Assembly: GCA_046350115.1 (NCBI GenBank)
Contig: JAXMAZ010000029.1
Coordinates: forward strand, 33,872 to 97,871
Direction of reading: 5' to 3'
DNA length: 64,000 bases
From: JAXMAZ01 sp046350115
GTDB lineage: Bacteria; Planctomycetota; Planctomycetia; Gemmatales; Gemmataceae
Part shown: piece by piece, positions 45,201 through 53,186 of the stretch
Position numbering within the stretch: position 1 is the stretch's first letter
How the letters are laid out: every line of letters begins with the position of its first letter
The notes under the pieces: model-generated
The model's database searches: none
What the model was told of the DNA's origin: nothing
Seen by the model: only the letters and a program-made list of their open reading frames with translations
Made by a program: the position numbers and the translations under genes

Positions 45201-45654
45201 GGACTACGTGCCGGGGCAGAAGCTCCGCATCGAGGTGTACCGACGGCTGGCCCGACTCCGCGACCCGCGGAAGCTGGACGACTTCCGCCAGGAACTCCGC
45301 GACCGGTACGGCCCGCCGCCGGACCCGGTGGAGTGGCTGCTGCGGACGACCGAGGTGCGGCTGCACTGCGTCCGCTGGCAGGTGTCCGCCGTCCACCGGG
45401 ACGGCCCGGCCCTGATCCTGACGTACAAGAGCCGCACGAAGGCCGATCAGCTCGCGGCCCGCAGCGAAGGCCGGCTCAAGGTGATCGACGACCGCAACCT
45501 GTACCTGCGGCTGCTGCCGGACGAGGACGAGCCGGAGGCGATGTACCGGCTGCTGACGGCCGTCCTCAACCCCGGCTCGGCCCCGATCCCGAAGCTGCCT
45601 CCGCCCCCGCCGCCCGAGCCGAAGCCGACCGGGGTAAAGCGATCCCGGCGGTGA
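42256..45654 (+). CDS. mfd: transcription-repair coupling factor
   Basis: A 1132-residue protein, close to the usual Mfd length. The N-terminal UvrB-homology part is followed by the RNA-polymerase-interaction domain (LEFRDGVFLYVPASRIDLVQKYVG region near 485-510), the RecG-like translocase (Walker A CGDVGYGKTEVA near residue 600; DExQ box IDEEQRFGVEHKERL near 700; MSATPIPRTLHQAL) and the C-terminal TRCF domain. It displaces stalled RNA polymerase and recruits UvrA. The chosen ATG has a GGGG box; earlier starts would add about 140 non-conserved residues. Confidence 0.96.
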   Translation: MATASGPARDLNLTDLAARLHAAEGWAGLRAALAAGRSGTIDGAWGSAAALAIAALAADAAGPVLAVVPGVAELGPWAEDLASFLAAKPEVFPAHDTWPPPTARGRLADETGRRLRVLQQLLSNSPPRVILAPMAAVLQPVPGRDDLAASGRRLVVGNSIDLDELAAWLMDNGYKRVEAVEFPGEFGRRGGLCDLFPPDAPDPVRLEFFGDELESIRTFAAQTQRSLEKKTEIVVLPVSGGESKADPLQRVGFVTDYLPSQSVITLVEPADLKEQGKHFFERVADPTGLFTVDGAFGQLMQRPTVVVAALPRPSVEASVHLRVESVERFSGNVQRVRDELDAVAQRDRVLIACQTEAECHRLTNVLKAGKLAESDRLRLTTGHVRAGFRLVDQGVVVLGSHELFHRDLLPPGVKAAPDKPAGRRVESRAIDSFLDLNDGDYVVHVAHGIARFRGMRMLEKGQQEPTDEDAQPTQKLGLEENLILEFRDGVFLYVPASRIDLVQKYVGGAHAQPELSKLGGTAWGRKKDKVAEAVRDMAAEMIQLHAVRAAVPGFAFPPDSDWQAEFEAAFPYQETPDQLSAIQEIKGDLEKPKPMDRLLCGDVGYGKTEVAIRAAFKAIDNGKQVAVLVPTTVLAEQHYRTFSQRMAEYPFCVEVVSRFKSPQQQKDILKRVAAGEVDVVIGTHRLVSQDVKFKDLGLVVIDEEQRFGVEHKERLKHLRAQVHVLTMSATPIPRTLHQALLGIREISNLETPPPDRLPVETRIIRWDDKLIRHAVLRELNRGGQAYFVHNRVHDIQEVAAKLATVLPEAKVVIGHGQMNEHELEKAMVAFVRKDADILLATTIIESGLDIPNANTMFIDEADIYGLADLHQLRGRVGRTKLRAYAYLIVDAHKLVTPNAQKRLKAIEEFTELGAGFKIAMRDLEIRGAGNILGAEQSGHIAAIGYELYCQLLENAVRQLKNQPPKTSVEVNVDLPWPAYLPRDYVPGQKLRIEVYRRLARLRDPRKLDDFRQELRDRYGPPPDPVEWLLRTTEVRLHCVRWQVSAVHRDGPALILTYKSRTKADQLAARSEGRLKVIDDRNLYLRLLPDEDEPEAMYRLLTAVLNPGSAPIPKLPPPPPPEPKPTGVKRSRR

Positions 45655-45667
45655 GCAGCTTCATTCT

Positions 45668-45808
45668 CGTTCCCACGCTCTGCGTGGGAACGGGCGATGG
45701 CGACGCTCCGCGTCGCGGACAGCGAGGGGTGGGTAACGGCCTCCCCGGGCAAGCAGCTCGCGACGCGGAGCGTCGCCACCGCCCGTTCCCACGCAGAGCG
45801 TGGGAACG
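45668..45808. repeat. Double palindrome GTTCCCACGCTCTGCGTGGGAAC family
   Basis: Two hairpins are themselves inverted about the centre: CGTTCCCACGCTCTGCGTGG (45668) and GGCGACGCTCCGCGTCGC (45699) mirror GCGACGCGGAGCGTCGCC (45760) and CGTTCCCACGCAGAGCGTGG (45784). So every arm is a palindrome within a larger inverted repeat. It lies between mfd and the PpiC gene. Confidence 0.95.
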
Positions 45809-45894
45809 GTGGGGGTCAACTCCCGCTTGCTCTGGTCCGGTGTCCCGGCTATACGCTGCCCCGATTCTCTCCTCCCACGGACGGGAGCCGCGGC

Positions 45895-47094
45895 ATGGAC
45901 GCCGTTCGCCGGTTCGGCATCGTCGGTGCGTTGACCCTGGCCGCAGCCGTCGGCTGCAGTGTGCCGGACCGCCCCACCTCCCTGTACCCCGGCACGTTCG
46001 GCGGGACGAAGGAGGAACAGACCCGGGCGTTCGCCGAGTCGTCCACGGCGGCGTACCAGTCCGGGGCCAAGGTGAATGCGCCGGTCGCCCGGCCGCAGGC
46101 GCCGGCCGACCCGCCGGCCCCGGTCGTCCCGCTGGCCGGGCCGGACTTCGCCCAGGCGAACACCCAGGTGCGGGTGGTGGCCACCGTCGGCACCGACACC
46201 GTCATCACCGACGACGAGGTGTGGCAGCTCGTCCGCCAGCGGGCGGCCGAGTACGTCAAGCTGACCGGTGACGGGCGGGCGGCCAAGGAAAACGAGGTGT
46301 TCCGGGAGGAGCTGCGGAAGGTGATCGAGCGGGAGCTGATCATCGCCGACTTCCTGGAGAAGGTGAAGAAGAACAAGCCGCAGGCGGTGGACGAGATCAA
46401 GGACGAGGCGAAGGGCCAGGCCGCCCGCCGGCTGAAGGACTTCCGCAAGGCGAACGGGGTGCGGTCGGAGGAGGAGTTCCAGCAGATGCTGAAGGCCCAG
46501 GGGCTGTCCCACAAGGGGCTGCTCCGGCAGCTGGAGCGGGACGCCCTCAGCCAGATGTACGTCGGCCAACTGCTCAAGGAGCGGAACAAGGCGGTCAGCC
46601 TGGCGGACGTCGAGCGGTACTACGCCGACCACAAGGACGAGTTCAAGGTGGACGACCGGGCCAAGTGGCTCGACCTGTTCGTCAGCTACCGGTACTTCGC
46701 CACCCCCGCCGAGGCCCGCCAGCACGCCGACAAGCTGCTCGCCCAGGCCCGGGCCGGGGCGGACTTCGTCGCCCTGGTCAAGCAGCACGGGCACGGGGAC
46801 AGCAAGCTGCGGGACGGGGCCGGGATCGGCGAGAAGCGGGGCGAGGTCAAGCCGCCGGAGCTGGAAGCCGCCGTGTTCGCCCTCCAGGCCGGGCAGGTGA
46901 GCGACCTGATCCCGACCGAGAACGGGATCCACATCCTGAAGGTGGTGGAGCGGGACGTGGCCGGGGTCCGGCCGTTCGACCAGAAGGTGCAGTCGTTCAT
47001 CCGGATGAAGCTGACCGCCCTGGCCCAGAAGGCGGAGTACGAGAAGCTGATCGACGACCTGTGGCGGAAGAAGCTGGCCAAGGTGGTGGAGTGA
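45895..47094 (+). CDS. PpiC/SurA-type periplasmic peptidyl-prolyl isomerase lipoprotein
   Basis: A 399-residue lipoprotein: lipobox near LAAAVGC, a proline-rich linker, a long helical SurA-like N-terminal domain (ERELIIADFLEKVKK, QMLKAQGLSHKGLLRQL) and a parvulin PPIase domain (ADFVALVKQHGHGDSKLRDG, GEVKPPELEAAVFALQAGQVSDL, NGIHILKV). It probably folds or escorts outer-envelope proteins. Stand-alone gene. Confidence 0.9.
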   Translation: MDAVRRFGIVGALTLAAAVGCSVPDRPTSLYPGTFGGTKEEQTRAFAESSTAAYQSGAKVNAPVARPQAPADPPAPVVPLAGPDFAQANTQVRVVATVGTDTVITDDEVWQLVRQRAAEYVKLTGDGRAAKENEVFREELRKVIERELIIADFLEKVKKNKPQAVDEIKDEAKGQAARRLKDFRKANGVRSEEEFQQMLKAQGLSHKGLLRQLERDALSQMYVGQLLKERNKAVSLADVERYYADHKDEFKVDDRAKWLDLFVSYRYFATPAEARQHADKLLAQARAGADFVALVKQHGHGDSKLRDGAGIGEKRGEVKPPELEAAVFALQAGQVSDLIPTENGIHILKVVERDVAGVRPFDQKVQSFIRMKLTALAQKAEYEKLIDDLWRKKLAKVVE

Positions 47095-47113
47095 GTTCCG
47101 GGCGGGTAAGGGT

Positions 47114-47169
47114 AGCGGCGGACCCATCGGGTCCGCCGAGCCAGCCGCGGACCCGATGGGTCCGCCGCT
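47114..47169. repeat. Perfect 23-base inverted repeat
   Basis: AGCGGCGGACCCATCGGGTCCGC and its exact complement, with a 10-base loop. It ends at the stop codon of the converging isomerase-like gene and can terminate both it and the PpiC gene. Confidence 0.9.
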
Positions 47170-48041
47170 CACCAGTCGTCCGCCGCGAACACCGCCTTCG
47201 CCGCCGCCAGCTCGGTCCCCCGCGGCACGCACTCCAGTCCGACATACCCGTCGTACTTGAGCGCCTTCAGCTCCCTCAGCACCCGCGGGTAGTGCACCTC
47301 GCCGGTGCCCGGCTGGTTCCGCCCCGGGTGGTCGGCGAGCTGGATGTAGCCGATGGCGTTCGCCGCGAACCCCTCCCGCAGGTGGCCGCACAGGTCGCCT
47401 TCGGTGATGTGCATGTGGTACAGATCCCAGTTCAGCTTCACCCGCGGCGAGTTCACCGCCTTCACAATCTTGATGGCCGGGGCCGACCCGTACAGGCAGT
47501 GCCCCTTGTGGTCGACGCGGATGTTCATCGGCTCCAGGATCAGGGTGACGCCGTGCTTCTCGGCCACCGGCGCCCCCTTTCGCAGCCCCTCGATGACCGT
47601 CTCGTGCATCTTCTCCTGCGACACCCCGCGGATGTCGTCCCCGGCGACCACGCACATCATAGAGCAGTCGAGCTTCTTCGCCACCTCGCACCCGGCGTCG
47701 ATCTTCTCGACGAACTGACCGTGGTTCTTCGGGTCGTTCAGCCCGGGTTTGAACCCCCAGGCGGTGAACTGGCTGACCGCCAGCCCGAGCCGCTTGCACG
47801 TGTCCGCGAACGCCGGGATGTCCTTGTTTTCCCACGGCCAGAACTCGACCGCCGGGAACCCGAGGGCAGCCGCCGCTTCGAGCCGCTTGAGGTAGTCCTT
47901 CTCCTTCGACCACCACATCTCGATGTTGACGGCGAACTTGGTGTTCCTGGTGCGGCCGGGCTTGTCCGAGCCGGCGGCGCGGGCCGCCCCGGCGGTGAGT
48001 GCGGCGGACGCGGCCAGGAACGTTCGGCGGTCGGCGGGCAT
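47169..48041 (-). CDS. hydroxypyruvate-isomerase-like TIM-barrel protein, secreted
   Basis: A 290-residue protein with a twin-arginine-like start (DRRTFLAASAALTAGAARA) and a xylose-isomerase-like TIM barrel: AVNIEMWWSKEKDYLKRLEAAA, LILEPMNIRVDHKGHCLYG, KLNWDLYHMHITEGD, IQLADHPGRNQPGTGEVHY. The Glu, Asp and His metal ligands are retained. It is close to hydroxypyruvate isomerase (Hyi/OtnI), but a Tat-exported version is unusual and the substrate is unknown. Confidence 0.85.
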   Translation of the reverse strand: MPADRRTFLAASAALTAGAARAAGSDKPGRTRNTKFAVNIEMWWSKEKDYLKRLEAAAALGFPAVEFWPWENKDIPAFADTCKRLGLAVSQFTAWGFKPGLNDPKNHGQFVEKIDAGCEVAKKLDCSMMCVVAGDDIRGVSQEKMHETVIEGLRKGAPVAEKHGVTLILEPMNIRVDHKGHCLYGSAPAIKIVKAVNSPRVKLNWDLYHMHITEGDLCGHLREGFAANAIGYIQLADHPGRNQPGTGEVHYPRVLRELKALKYDGYVGLECVPRGTELAAAKAVFAADDW

Positions 48042-48060
48042 GGGCGGTCCTCGGGAGGGG

Positions 48061-48747
48061 TTAGCCGACGGAGAGCGACTGGCCGTTGTCCTTCGGACCG
48101 AGGGCCAGCAGGAACGGGGCGGCCCGCTCGGCCCACGTGTCGGCCGGCGGGTAGCCGCCCGCCCCGGCCCCCATCGCCTGGCGGAGCATGTCCGTGTCGA
48201 TCACCCCGGGGTTGAGCGGGACGGCGGCCATCCCGGCCGGCAGCTCCTGGGCGAGGGCCAACGTCAGCCCCTCGACCGCGTACTTGGCCGCACAGTACGG
48301 GGCGACCTCCGGCGAGGTGCTCCGGCCCCAGCCGCTCGACAGGTTGACGATCACACCCTTCTTAGCGGCGACCATCGCCGGGACGAACGCCCGGATCACG
48401 TTCGCCACCCCCTTGACGTCCACGTCGATGACGGCGTCGAACTCCGCAGCCGGCACCTTCCAGAGCGGGGCCGGGGTGTGGATCACCGCGGCGTTGTTGA
48501 TCAGCAGGTCCGGCGGGCCGTGGGCGGCGAGGGCCGCGTCGGCCCAGCGGGCGACGGCCGCGGCGTCGGTCACGTCCACCGCGGCGAACGAGTGCGGGGC
48601 GGGGAACTGCTTCGCCAGCTCGGCGACGTGCGCCGGGTTCCGGCCGCAGCCGACGACGGTGTGCCCGGCGGCGACGAACCGGCCGAGCAAGGCCCGGCCC
48701 AGCCCGCGGGTGCAGCCGGTCAGAACGATGACGCGATGGGTGCTCAT
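48061..48747 (-). CDS. short-chain dehydrogenase/reductase
   Basis: A 228-residue SDR. Cofactor motif TGCTRGLGRALL (TGxxxGxG), NNAAV after the fourth strand, catalytic Ser in VNLSSGWGRS, YCAAK (Tyr-x3-Lys) and NPGVIDTDML. The Arg/Asn context after the second strand (VVGCGRN) suggests NADP. Substrate unknown. The gene is upstream of the isomerase-like gene on the same strand. Confidence 0.9.
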   Translation of the reverse strand: MSTHRVIVLTGCTRGLGRALLGRFVAAGHTVVGCGRNPAHVAELAKQFPAPHSFAAVDVTDAAAVARWADAALAAHGPPDLLINNAAVIHTPAPLWKVPAAEFDAVIDVDVKGVANVIRAFVPAMVAAKKGVIVNLSSGWGRSTSPEVAPYCAAKYAVEGLTLALAQELPAGMAAVPLNPGVIDTDMLRQAMGAGAGGYPPADTWAERAAPFLLALGPKDNGQSLSVG

Positions 48748-48810
48748 GCCCGGCATTCTGGTCACCCGGCCGGCGCTGGACAAGGGGGTCAGTCGGGCGG
48801 ATACTCCGGC

Positions 48811-48868
48811 GTAGGGTCCGCTGTGCGGACCGTGGCGCGTCCGGCGGTCCGCACAGCGCGGACCCTAC
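48811..48868. repeat. Inverted repeat, GTAGGGTCCGC family
   Basis: Facing arms GTAGGGTCCGCTGTGCGGACC and GGTCCGCACAGCGCGGACCC. The same family is at 59534-59589. It sits between divergent genes. Confidence 0.9.
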
Positions 48869-48884
48869 ACCGAGAACCTCCCCG

Positions 48885-49665
48885 ATGCGACGACTCGTGA
48901 TTCCCCTGCTCGCTGCGTGTAGCCTGGCCGCCTTCCCTCCCCGGCCGCCCCGCCGGCGGAGAAGTTCGACGACGCCGGCTTCGTGCCGATCTTCAACGGC
49001 AAAGACCTCACCGGCTGGCACGTCTCCGCGAAGACCGGGCACAGCGGCCCGAGCAAGAACAAGTCCGGCGGCCGGTGGGTGGCCGAGGGACGGGGCGATC
49101 GTCAGCCAGGACATCAAGGGGAACGGCGGCATCGTCATCACGGACAAGAAGTACACCGACTTCGAGGTGGTCCTGGAGATGAACAACGACGACGGCCCGG
49201 ACAGTGGGCTGTTCCTGCGGTCCACCGAGGACGGCAAGTGCTACCAGGCGATGATCGACTACCACGCCGGCGGCAACCTTGTGGGGGGGGGGGGATGGGC
49301 ATCTACGGCGAGGGGATCGGCGGCAAGCCGCACGTGTTCAACTTCAACTTCGTCAAGAACGTGTCCGAGATCGCCGTCCGCGAGTACAAGCCGTTCCCCT
49401 GCCCCGTCACAGCCGCCGAGTGGCCGACGTTCTGGAAGCACGGGGAGTGGAACGAGGTGAGGGCGCGAATCGTCAGCAGCCCGCCGCGGATCACCACCTG
49501 GGTGAAGGGGTCAAGTTCATGGACTTCACCGACACCGAGCGGCGGCGCTGCCGGACGCCGGCGGCATCGCCACGCATCCAGGTCCACGGCGGCAGGGACT
49601 ACACCAAGCAGTACGTCCGCTACCGGAACGTCCAGGTGAAAGACCTGAGCGGGAAGGGGCCGTGA
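48885..49665 (+). pseudogene. DUF1080 (3-keto-disaccharide hydrolase-like) secreted protein, many frameshifts
   Basis: A signal peptide (RRLVIPLLAACSLAAFP) is followed by a DUF1080 concanavalin-like fold: FNGKDLTGWHVSAKTGH, KYTDFEVVLEMNNDDGPDSG, GLFLRSTEDGKCYQAMIDYH, EWPTFWKHGEWNEVRARI, YTKQYVRYRNVQVKDL. But the frame changes at about 48945, 49088, 49285 (inside a run of ten G) and 49508. No intact protein can be made. Either a decayed gene or a poorly sequenced one; the neighbours to 50.5 kb share the problem. If intact it would be an extracytoplasmic sugar-binding or hydrolytic protein. Confidence 0.8.
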
Positions 49666-49719
49666 ACCCGAGCCGCCGGCCGGTGTCCGTTCAGCAGCAC
49701 TCACGCGACGAGGGCATCG

Positions 49720-50188
49720 ATGGCTGACACCAAGATCACCCTGGCCAAGGCGGCAAGCTGAAGAACCGGCTGGCCGGCCAGGTCGCCAAGCTGGCCACCG
49801 GCATCCAGGCCATGCAACAGCGTCGGGCCAGGGCCGAGGCGGTGGACGTGCGGGCATTGCGCCGACCGGGCGGAGCGCGGTCGCCCGGCTGACCGCCCTC
49901 AGAGTACGCCATCTACCTGGCAACGGGCCGGTCCAGCGGGCCATCGACTGGCCGAGAAGAAGGCCGAGGTCGCCCTTCTGGCCGGGCTGGACACCAAACA
50001 CGGCACCTACAAGGAGGGCTACCCGAACGCCGGCGAGGAGCGTACACAGCCGTACTCGGAAGGCCGAGGTGGACGCCCTGACGGCCGAGCTGGAGGCCGA
50101 GATCGACCGCCTGCAGGACCGGCTGGACAGGTTCAACCACGAGACCGGTCGTCATCGACGCGGCGACGGCCGCGGCCGCCGGCAGTGA
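49720..50188 (+). pseudogene. coiled-coil cytoplasmic protein, unknown function, many frameshifts
   Basis: Fragments in three frames join into a helical protein: MADTKITLAKA, KLKNRLAGQVAKLATGIQAM, EAVDVRAL, LAEKKAEVALLAGLDTKHG, EVDALTAELEAEIDRLQDRLD, FNHET. At least six one-base shifts are needed in 470 bases. The heptad pattern suggests a coiled-coil dimer. I do not recognise the family. The dense shifts argue for sequence error in this stretch. Confidence 0.6.
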
Positions 50189-50289
50189 CGCCGGCGGCCG
50201 TCCGAACAGGCCCGGCGGCCGGGCGGGTCACACTGTCCAGGGTAAACTGTCGCATACGTGCGCGGATCACCGAGCGACGGGACTCGAAC

Positions 50290-52266
50290 GTCAGCCCTTC
50301 AAGGCGCACCCCGTCAACCGGCAACCCGTAAGGCGCAGCCTCACCCTCTCACCCCGACCAGTCCCTGACCGCCGTCGCCGGGGTCTGCCGCCGGCCCCCG
50401 GGGTTCGCCCGGGAGCCGGTGCGTACTCCCCGGACTTCGCCGACCGGCCGGCCGGCAGCACGTCCAGCTCCATCCGCGAAGCCCGGTCCGGCGTGCGGTA
50501 CACCCGCTGCCGGGCCGAGGTTTGAAGTCCGTGTCCTTGGCCGCGTAGATGTTCGGCACGAACGTCTGCAGGTTGCGGTCGTACAGCGGGAACCAGCTGC
50601 TGCTCACCTGCACCATGATCCGGTGCCCCTTGCGGAACCGGTGGTGCCCCTGGATCAGATCGACCGTGTACGCCTCCGGCTTGTCCGGGGTGACGGCCTC
50701 CGCCTTCTCGTACCCGTTGCGGAACCGCGCCCGGGCCGGCTCCCCGGCGATCATCAGCTGATACCCGGCCAGCGACCGGTCCTTGTAGTCCTCCGGGTAC
50801 ACGTCGATCAGCCGGACCACCCAGTCCGCGTCGGTGCCGGATGTGGCCGCGAACAGCCTCCCGACCATCGCCCCGGCGACCACCACGTCCTCCTCCAACG
50901 GCTCGGTCTCGTAGCTCAGCACGTCCGGCCGGCGGTGGGTGAACCGCTGGTCCACGGTCATCCACGACTCCCACCCGGCCCCCTGGTAGGTCGGCAGGAT
51001 CGGCCGCGGGCGGTACGGCACCGGGTTGGCCGGGTCGGACACGTACTCGTCGAACGCCGATTCGCCCTCGGCCGGCGGGTCGAACGACAGCTTGCCGCCC
51101 GGATGGAAGTAGAGCGACCTCTTGACCGCCGCTTTCGGCGGCCAGCGGTCGTAGTTCGCCCACTTGTTCGCCCCGGTCTGGAAGACGAGCGCCTCCGGCT
51201 GGGCCAGCTTCCCCTTGTCGTGCAGGTAGTGGGCGAAGAACGGGGCTTGTACCTTCTGCCGGTAGTGGACGCCGGTGTCCGAGTCGAAGGCGATCTGTCC
51301 GAGCCGGTTCCCCGGCCCGCCGCCCCAGCCGCCGTGGTTCCACGGGCCGACCACCAGGAAGTTCTGGTTCTTGACGTCGTGCTTCTCCAGCCCGGCGTAG
51401 ATGGCCAGCGGGCCGCGGAAGTCCTCCTGGTCGTACCACCCGCCGACGTTCAGGGTCGGCACCGTCACCCGGGTCAGCCGCGGCTGGAGCGACTGGGTCT
51501 TCCAGAAGGCGTCGTAGTCCGGGTGGGTGGTGAAGTCGGTCCAGGTCGGCTTCCCCTCGCCGAACACCCTCCGGGCGGTAACGTTCGACAGCGCCCCGAG
51601 CTTCAGATACCACTCGAACGTGTCCCACTTGTCGAACTTGAACAGGCTGCTGGTCTTGCCCGTCTCCATCATGGCCGTGTACTCGAACCCGTAGCTCAGC
51701 CGGAAGACGCCGTTGTGGTGGAAGTCGTCCCCCAGGAACATGTCGGCCGGGGACGCCTGCGGGGAGACGGCCTTGAGCGCCGGGTGCGGGTCGAGCATGG
51801 CGACGGCCGTCAGCCACCCGGGGTAGCTGATGCCGAGCATCCCGACCCGGCCGTTGGTCTTCGCGTTCTTGAGCAGCCAGTCGATGGTGTCACTGGTGTC
51901 GGACGCCTCGTCCACCGCCTTCGGGTCGGCCTTGTCCCGCGGCGGCCGGCACATCACGAACGTACCGCCGGACTTGTACCGCCCGCGGATGTCCTGGAAG
52001 ACGAAGATGTACCCGTCGGCCGCCAGGTCGCGGTAGGCCGGAGACAGGGGCGTCCCGCCGCCGGCGCTGTACGGGGTGCGGACGAAGATGACCGGCCACG
52101 CCCCGCCGTCCCCCTCCGGGGTGAACACCACCGTGTTCAGGGTGACGCCGTCCCGCATCGGCACCTGGTGCTCGGCGCGGGCGAACTTCGGCGGCGGCCT
52201 CTTCGGCACGTCCTGGGCCGCAACCGGAGCGACGAGGAGCAGGACGAGGGCAGCGGTTCGGATCAC
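50290..52266 (-). CDS. CocE/NonD-family X-Pro dipeptidyl-peptidase-like hydrolase, secreted (C-terminal frameshift)
   Basis: A signal peptide (RTAALVLLLVAPVAAQDV) leads into a 600-residue hydrolase: RDGVTLNTVVFTPEG, catalytic Ser in MLGISYPGWLTAVA, the Asp region GGWYDQEDFRG and His in VGPWNHGGW, then the jelly-roll X-Pro dipeptidyl-peptidase C-terminal domain. The last part is out of frame: after AAKDTDFK the correct reading (TSARQRVYRTPDRASRMELD) is one base off, near 50521, so the true stop is uncertain. Family members hydrolyse proline peptides, cocaine-like esters or beta-lactam acyl groups. GTG at 52266 has a GAGG box. Confidence 0.85.
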
Positions 52267-52365
52267 GGCGGAACCTCGGGGCGGGGTGCGGATCGATTCT
52301 CCCGGTTGGGTGGGGTCGGGGCAAGCGGTCGCCGTAAGATGTCGCCGACGCGGGGGTGACGAGCC

Positions 52366-52779
52366 GTGAACCGGGGCGAGTTCCAGGCGTTGGCCGAGGT
52401 GCGGGTACGGGAGGCCGAGGCACTGTTGGCCGCCGGCCTGTGGGACGGCGCGTACTACCTGGCCGGGTACGCGGTAGAATGCGGTCTGAAGGCGTGCATC
52501 GCCAAGCGGACCAAGACGGACGACTTTCCGGATAAGAAGTTCGCAACTGATTGCCATACCCACAACTTGGTCGAACTACTCAGGTTAGCCGGCCTTAAGG
52601 ACGTGCTGGACGTTGCGGCAGTGCCCGGCTCCAAGTTGAGCGTAAACTGGACACTGGTCCGGTCGTGGTCTGAGGCCGCCCGATATCGTCGGTGGTCGCA
52701 GAACGAGGCGGCTGCTTACCTGGACGCAGTCACCGACCCAGTTGACGGAGTTTTGCCGTGGATTATCTCCCGCTGGTGA
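52366..52779 (+). CDS. HEPN-domain protein
   Basis: A 137-residue protein with the HEPN four-helix pattern: LAEVRVREAEALLAAGLWDGAYYLAGYAVECGLKACIAK, HNLVELLRLAG and EAARYRRWSQNEAAAYL. The HEPN RNase Rx4-6H motif is not seen, so it is more like the HEPN partners of MNT or of substrate-binding pairs. Base composition is milder than the neighbours. It overlaps the next gene by 22 bases. GTG start. Confidence 0.8.
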   Translation: MNRGEFQALAEVRVREAEALLAAGLWDGAYYLAGYAVECGLKACIAKRTKTDDFPDKKFATDCHTHNLVELLRLAGLKDVLDVAAVPGSKLSVNWTLVRSWSEAARYRRWSQNEAAAYLDAVTDPVDGVLPWIISRW

Positions 52780-53183
52780 CTGAGCAGGTGTCGGCCGGCC
52801 GCCGCTTCGTGACCGAGTTGGCGCATCGCGGCCAGTTGTCCGCGGCCTTCTGGACGCGGACGGAGGACGACTGGGGCTGGATGCTCTATCTGGTCAGCCC
52901 AGAGATTGCTGACCGCGATCCCCGCGACTTCATCGATCTCGCTCACCACTGCCTGATCGGACTTTGGAACTCGGGAGAGGTGTCGGCTGACGCCCTCGAT
53001 CTTGATCGGCTCGTCTTCATCTCGCCCTCCGCACCTCTGGCAGAAGCTGTCCGGCGAGCCACACCTGCTAACTACCGCAGCCGTACCCCACCGGCTGACG
53101 GCCGTATTCCCGGCGCCCGGGTAGTCGGCGCGGACGTACCGGAGGTCTACCTTTACGGCTTACCGGCAACGAGTCCGGCCTAA
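52758..53183 (+). CDS. unknown partner protein of the HEPN gene
   Basis: A 141-residue protein (DYLPLVTEQVSAGRRFVTELAHRGQ, AFWTRTEDDWGWMLYLVSP, DFIDLAHHCLIGLWNSGEV) that I do not recognise; it lacks the GSxxxxD motif of MNT nucleotidyltransferases. It overlaps the HEPN gene by 22 bases and is probably translated with it, so the two likely form one complex. Confidence 0.7.
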   Translation: MDYLPLVTEQVSAGRRFVTELAHRGQLSAAFWTRTEDDWGWMLYLVSPEIADRDPRDFIDLAHHCLIGLWNSGEVSADALDLDRLVFISPSAPLAEAVRRATPANYRSRTPPADGRIPGARVVGADVPEVYLYGLPATSPA

Positions 53184-53186
53184 CCC

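Noticed and set aside
45847..45860. Promoter before the PpiC gene (CTATAC box)
   Set aside because: Only a partial -10 match with no -35; not distinguishable from chance.
52366..53183. HEPN-MNT toxin-antitoxin system
   Set aside because: The second protein lacks the nucleotidyltransferase GSxxxxD motif and the HEPN lacks Rx4-6H, so the standard name would be wrong.
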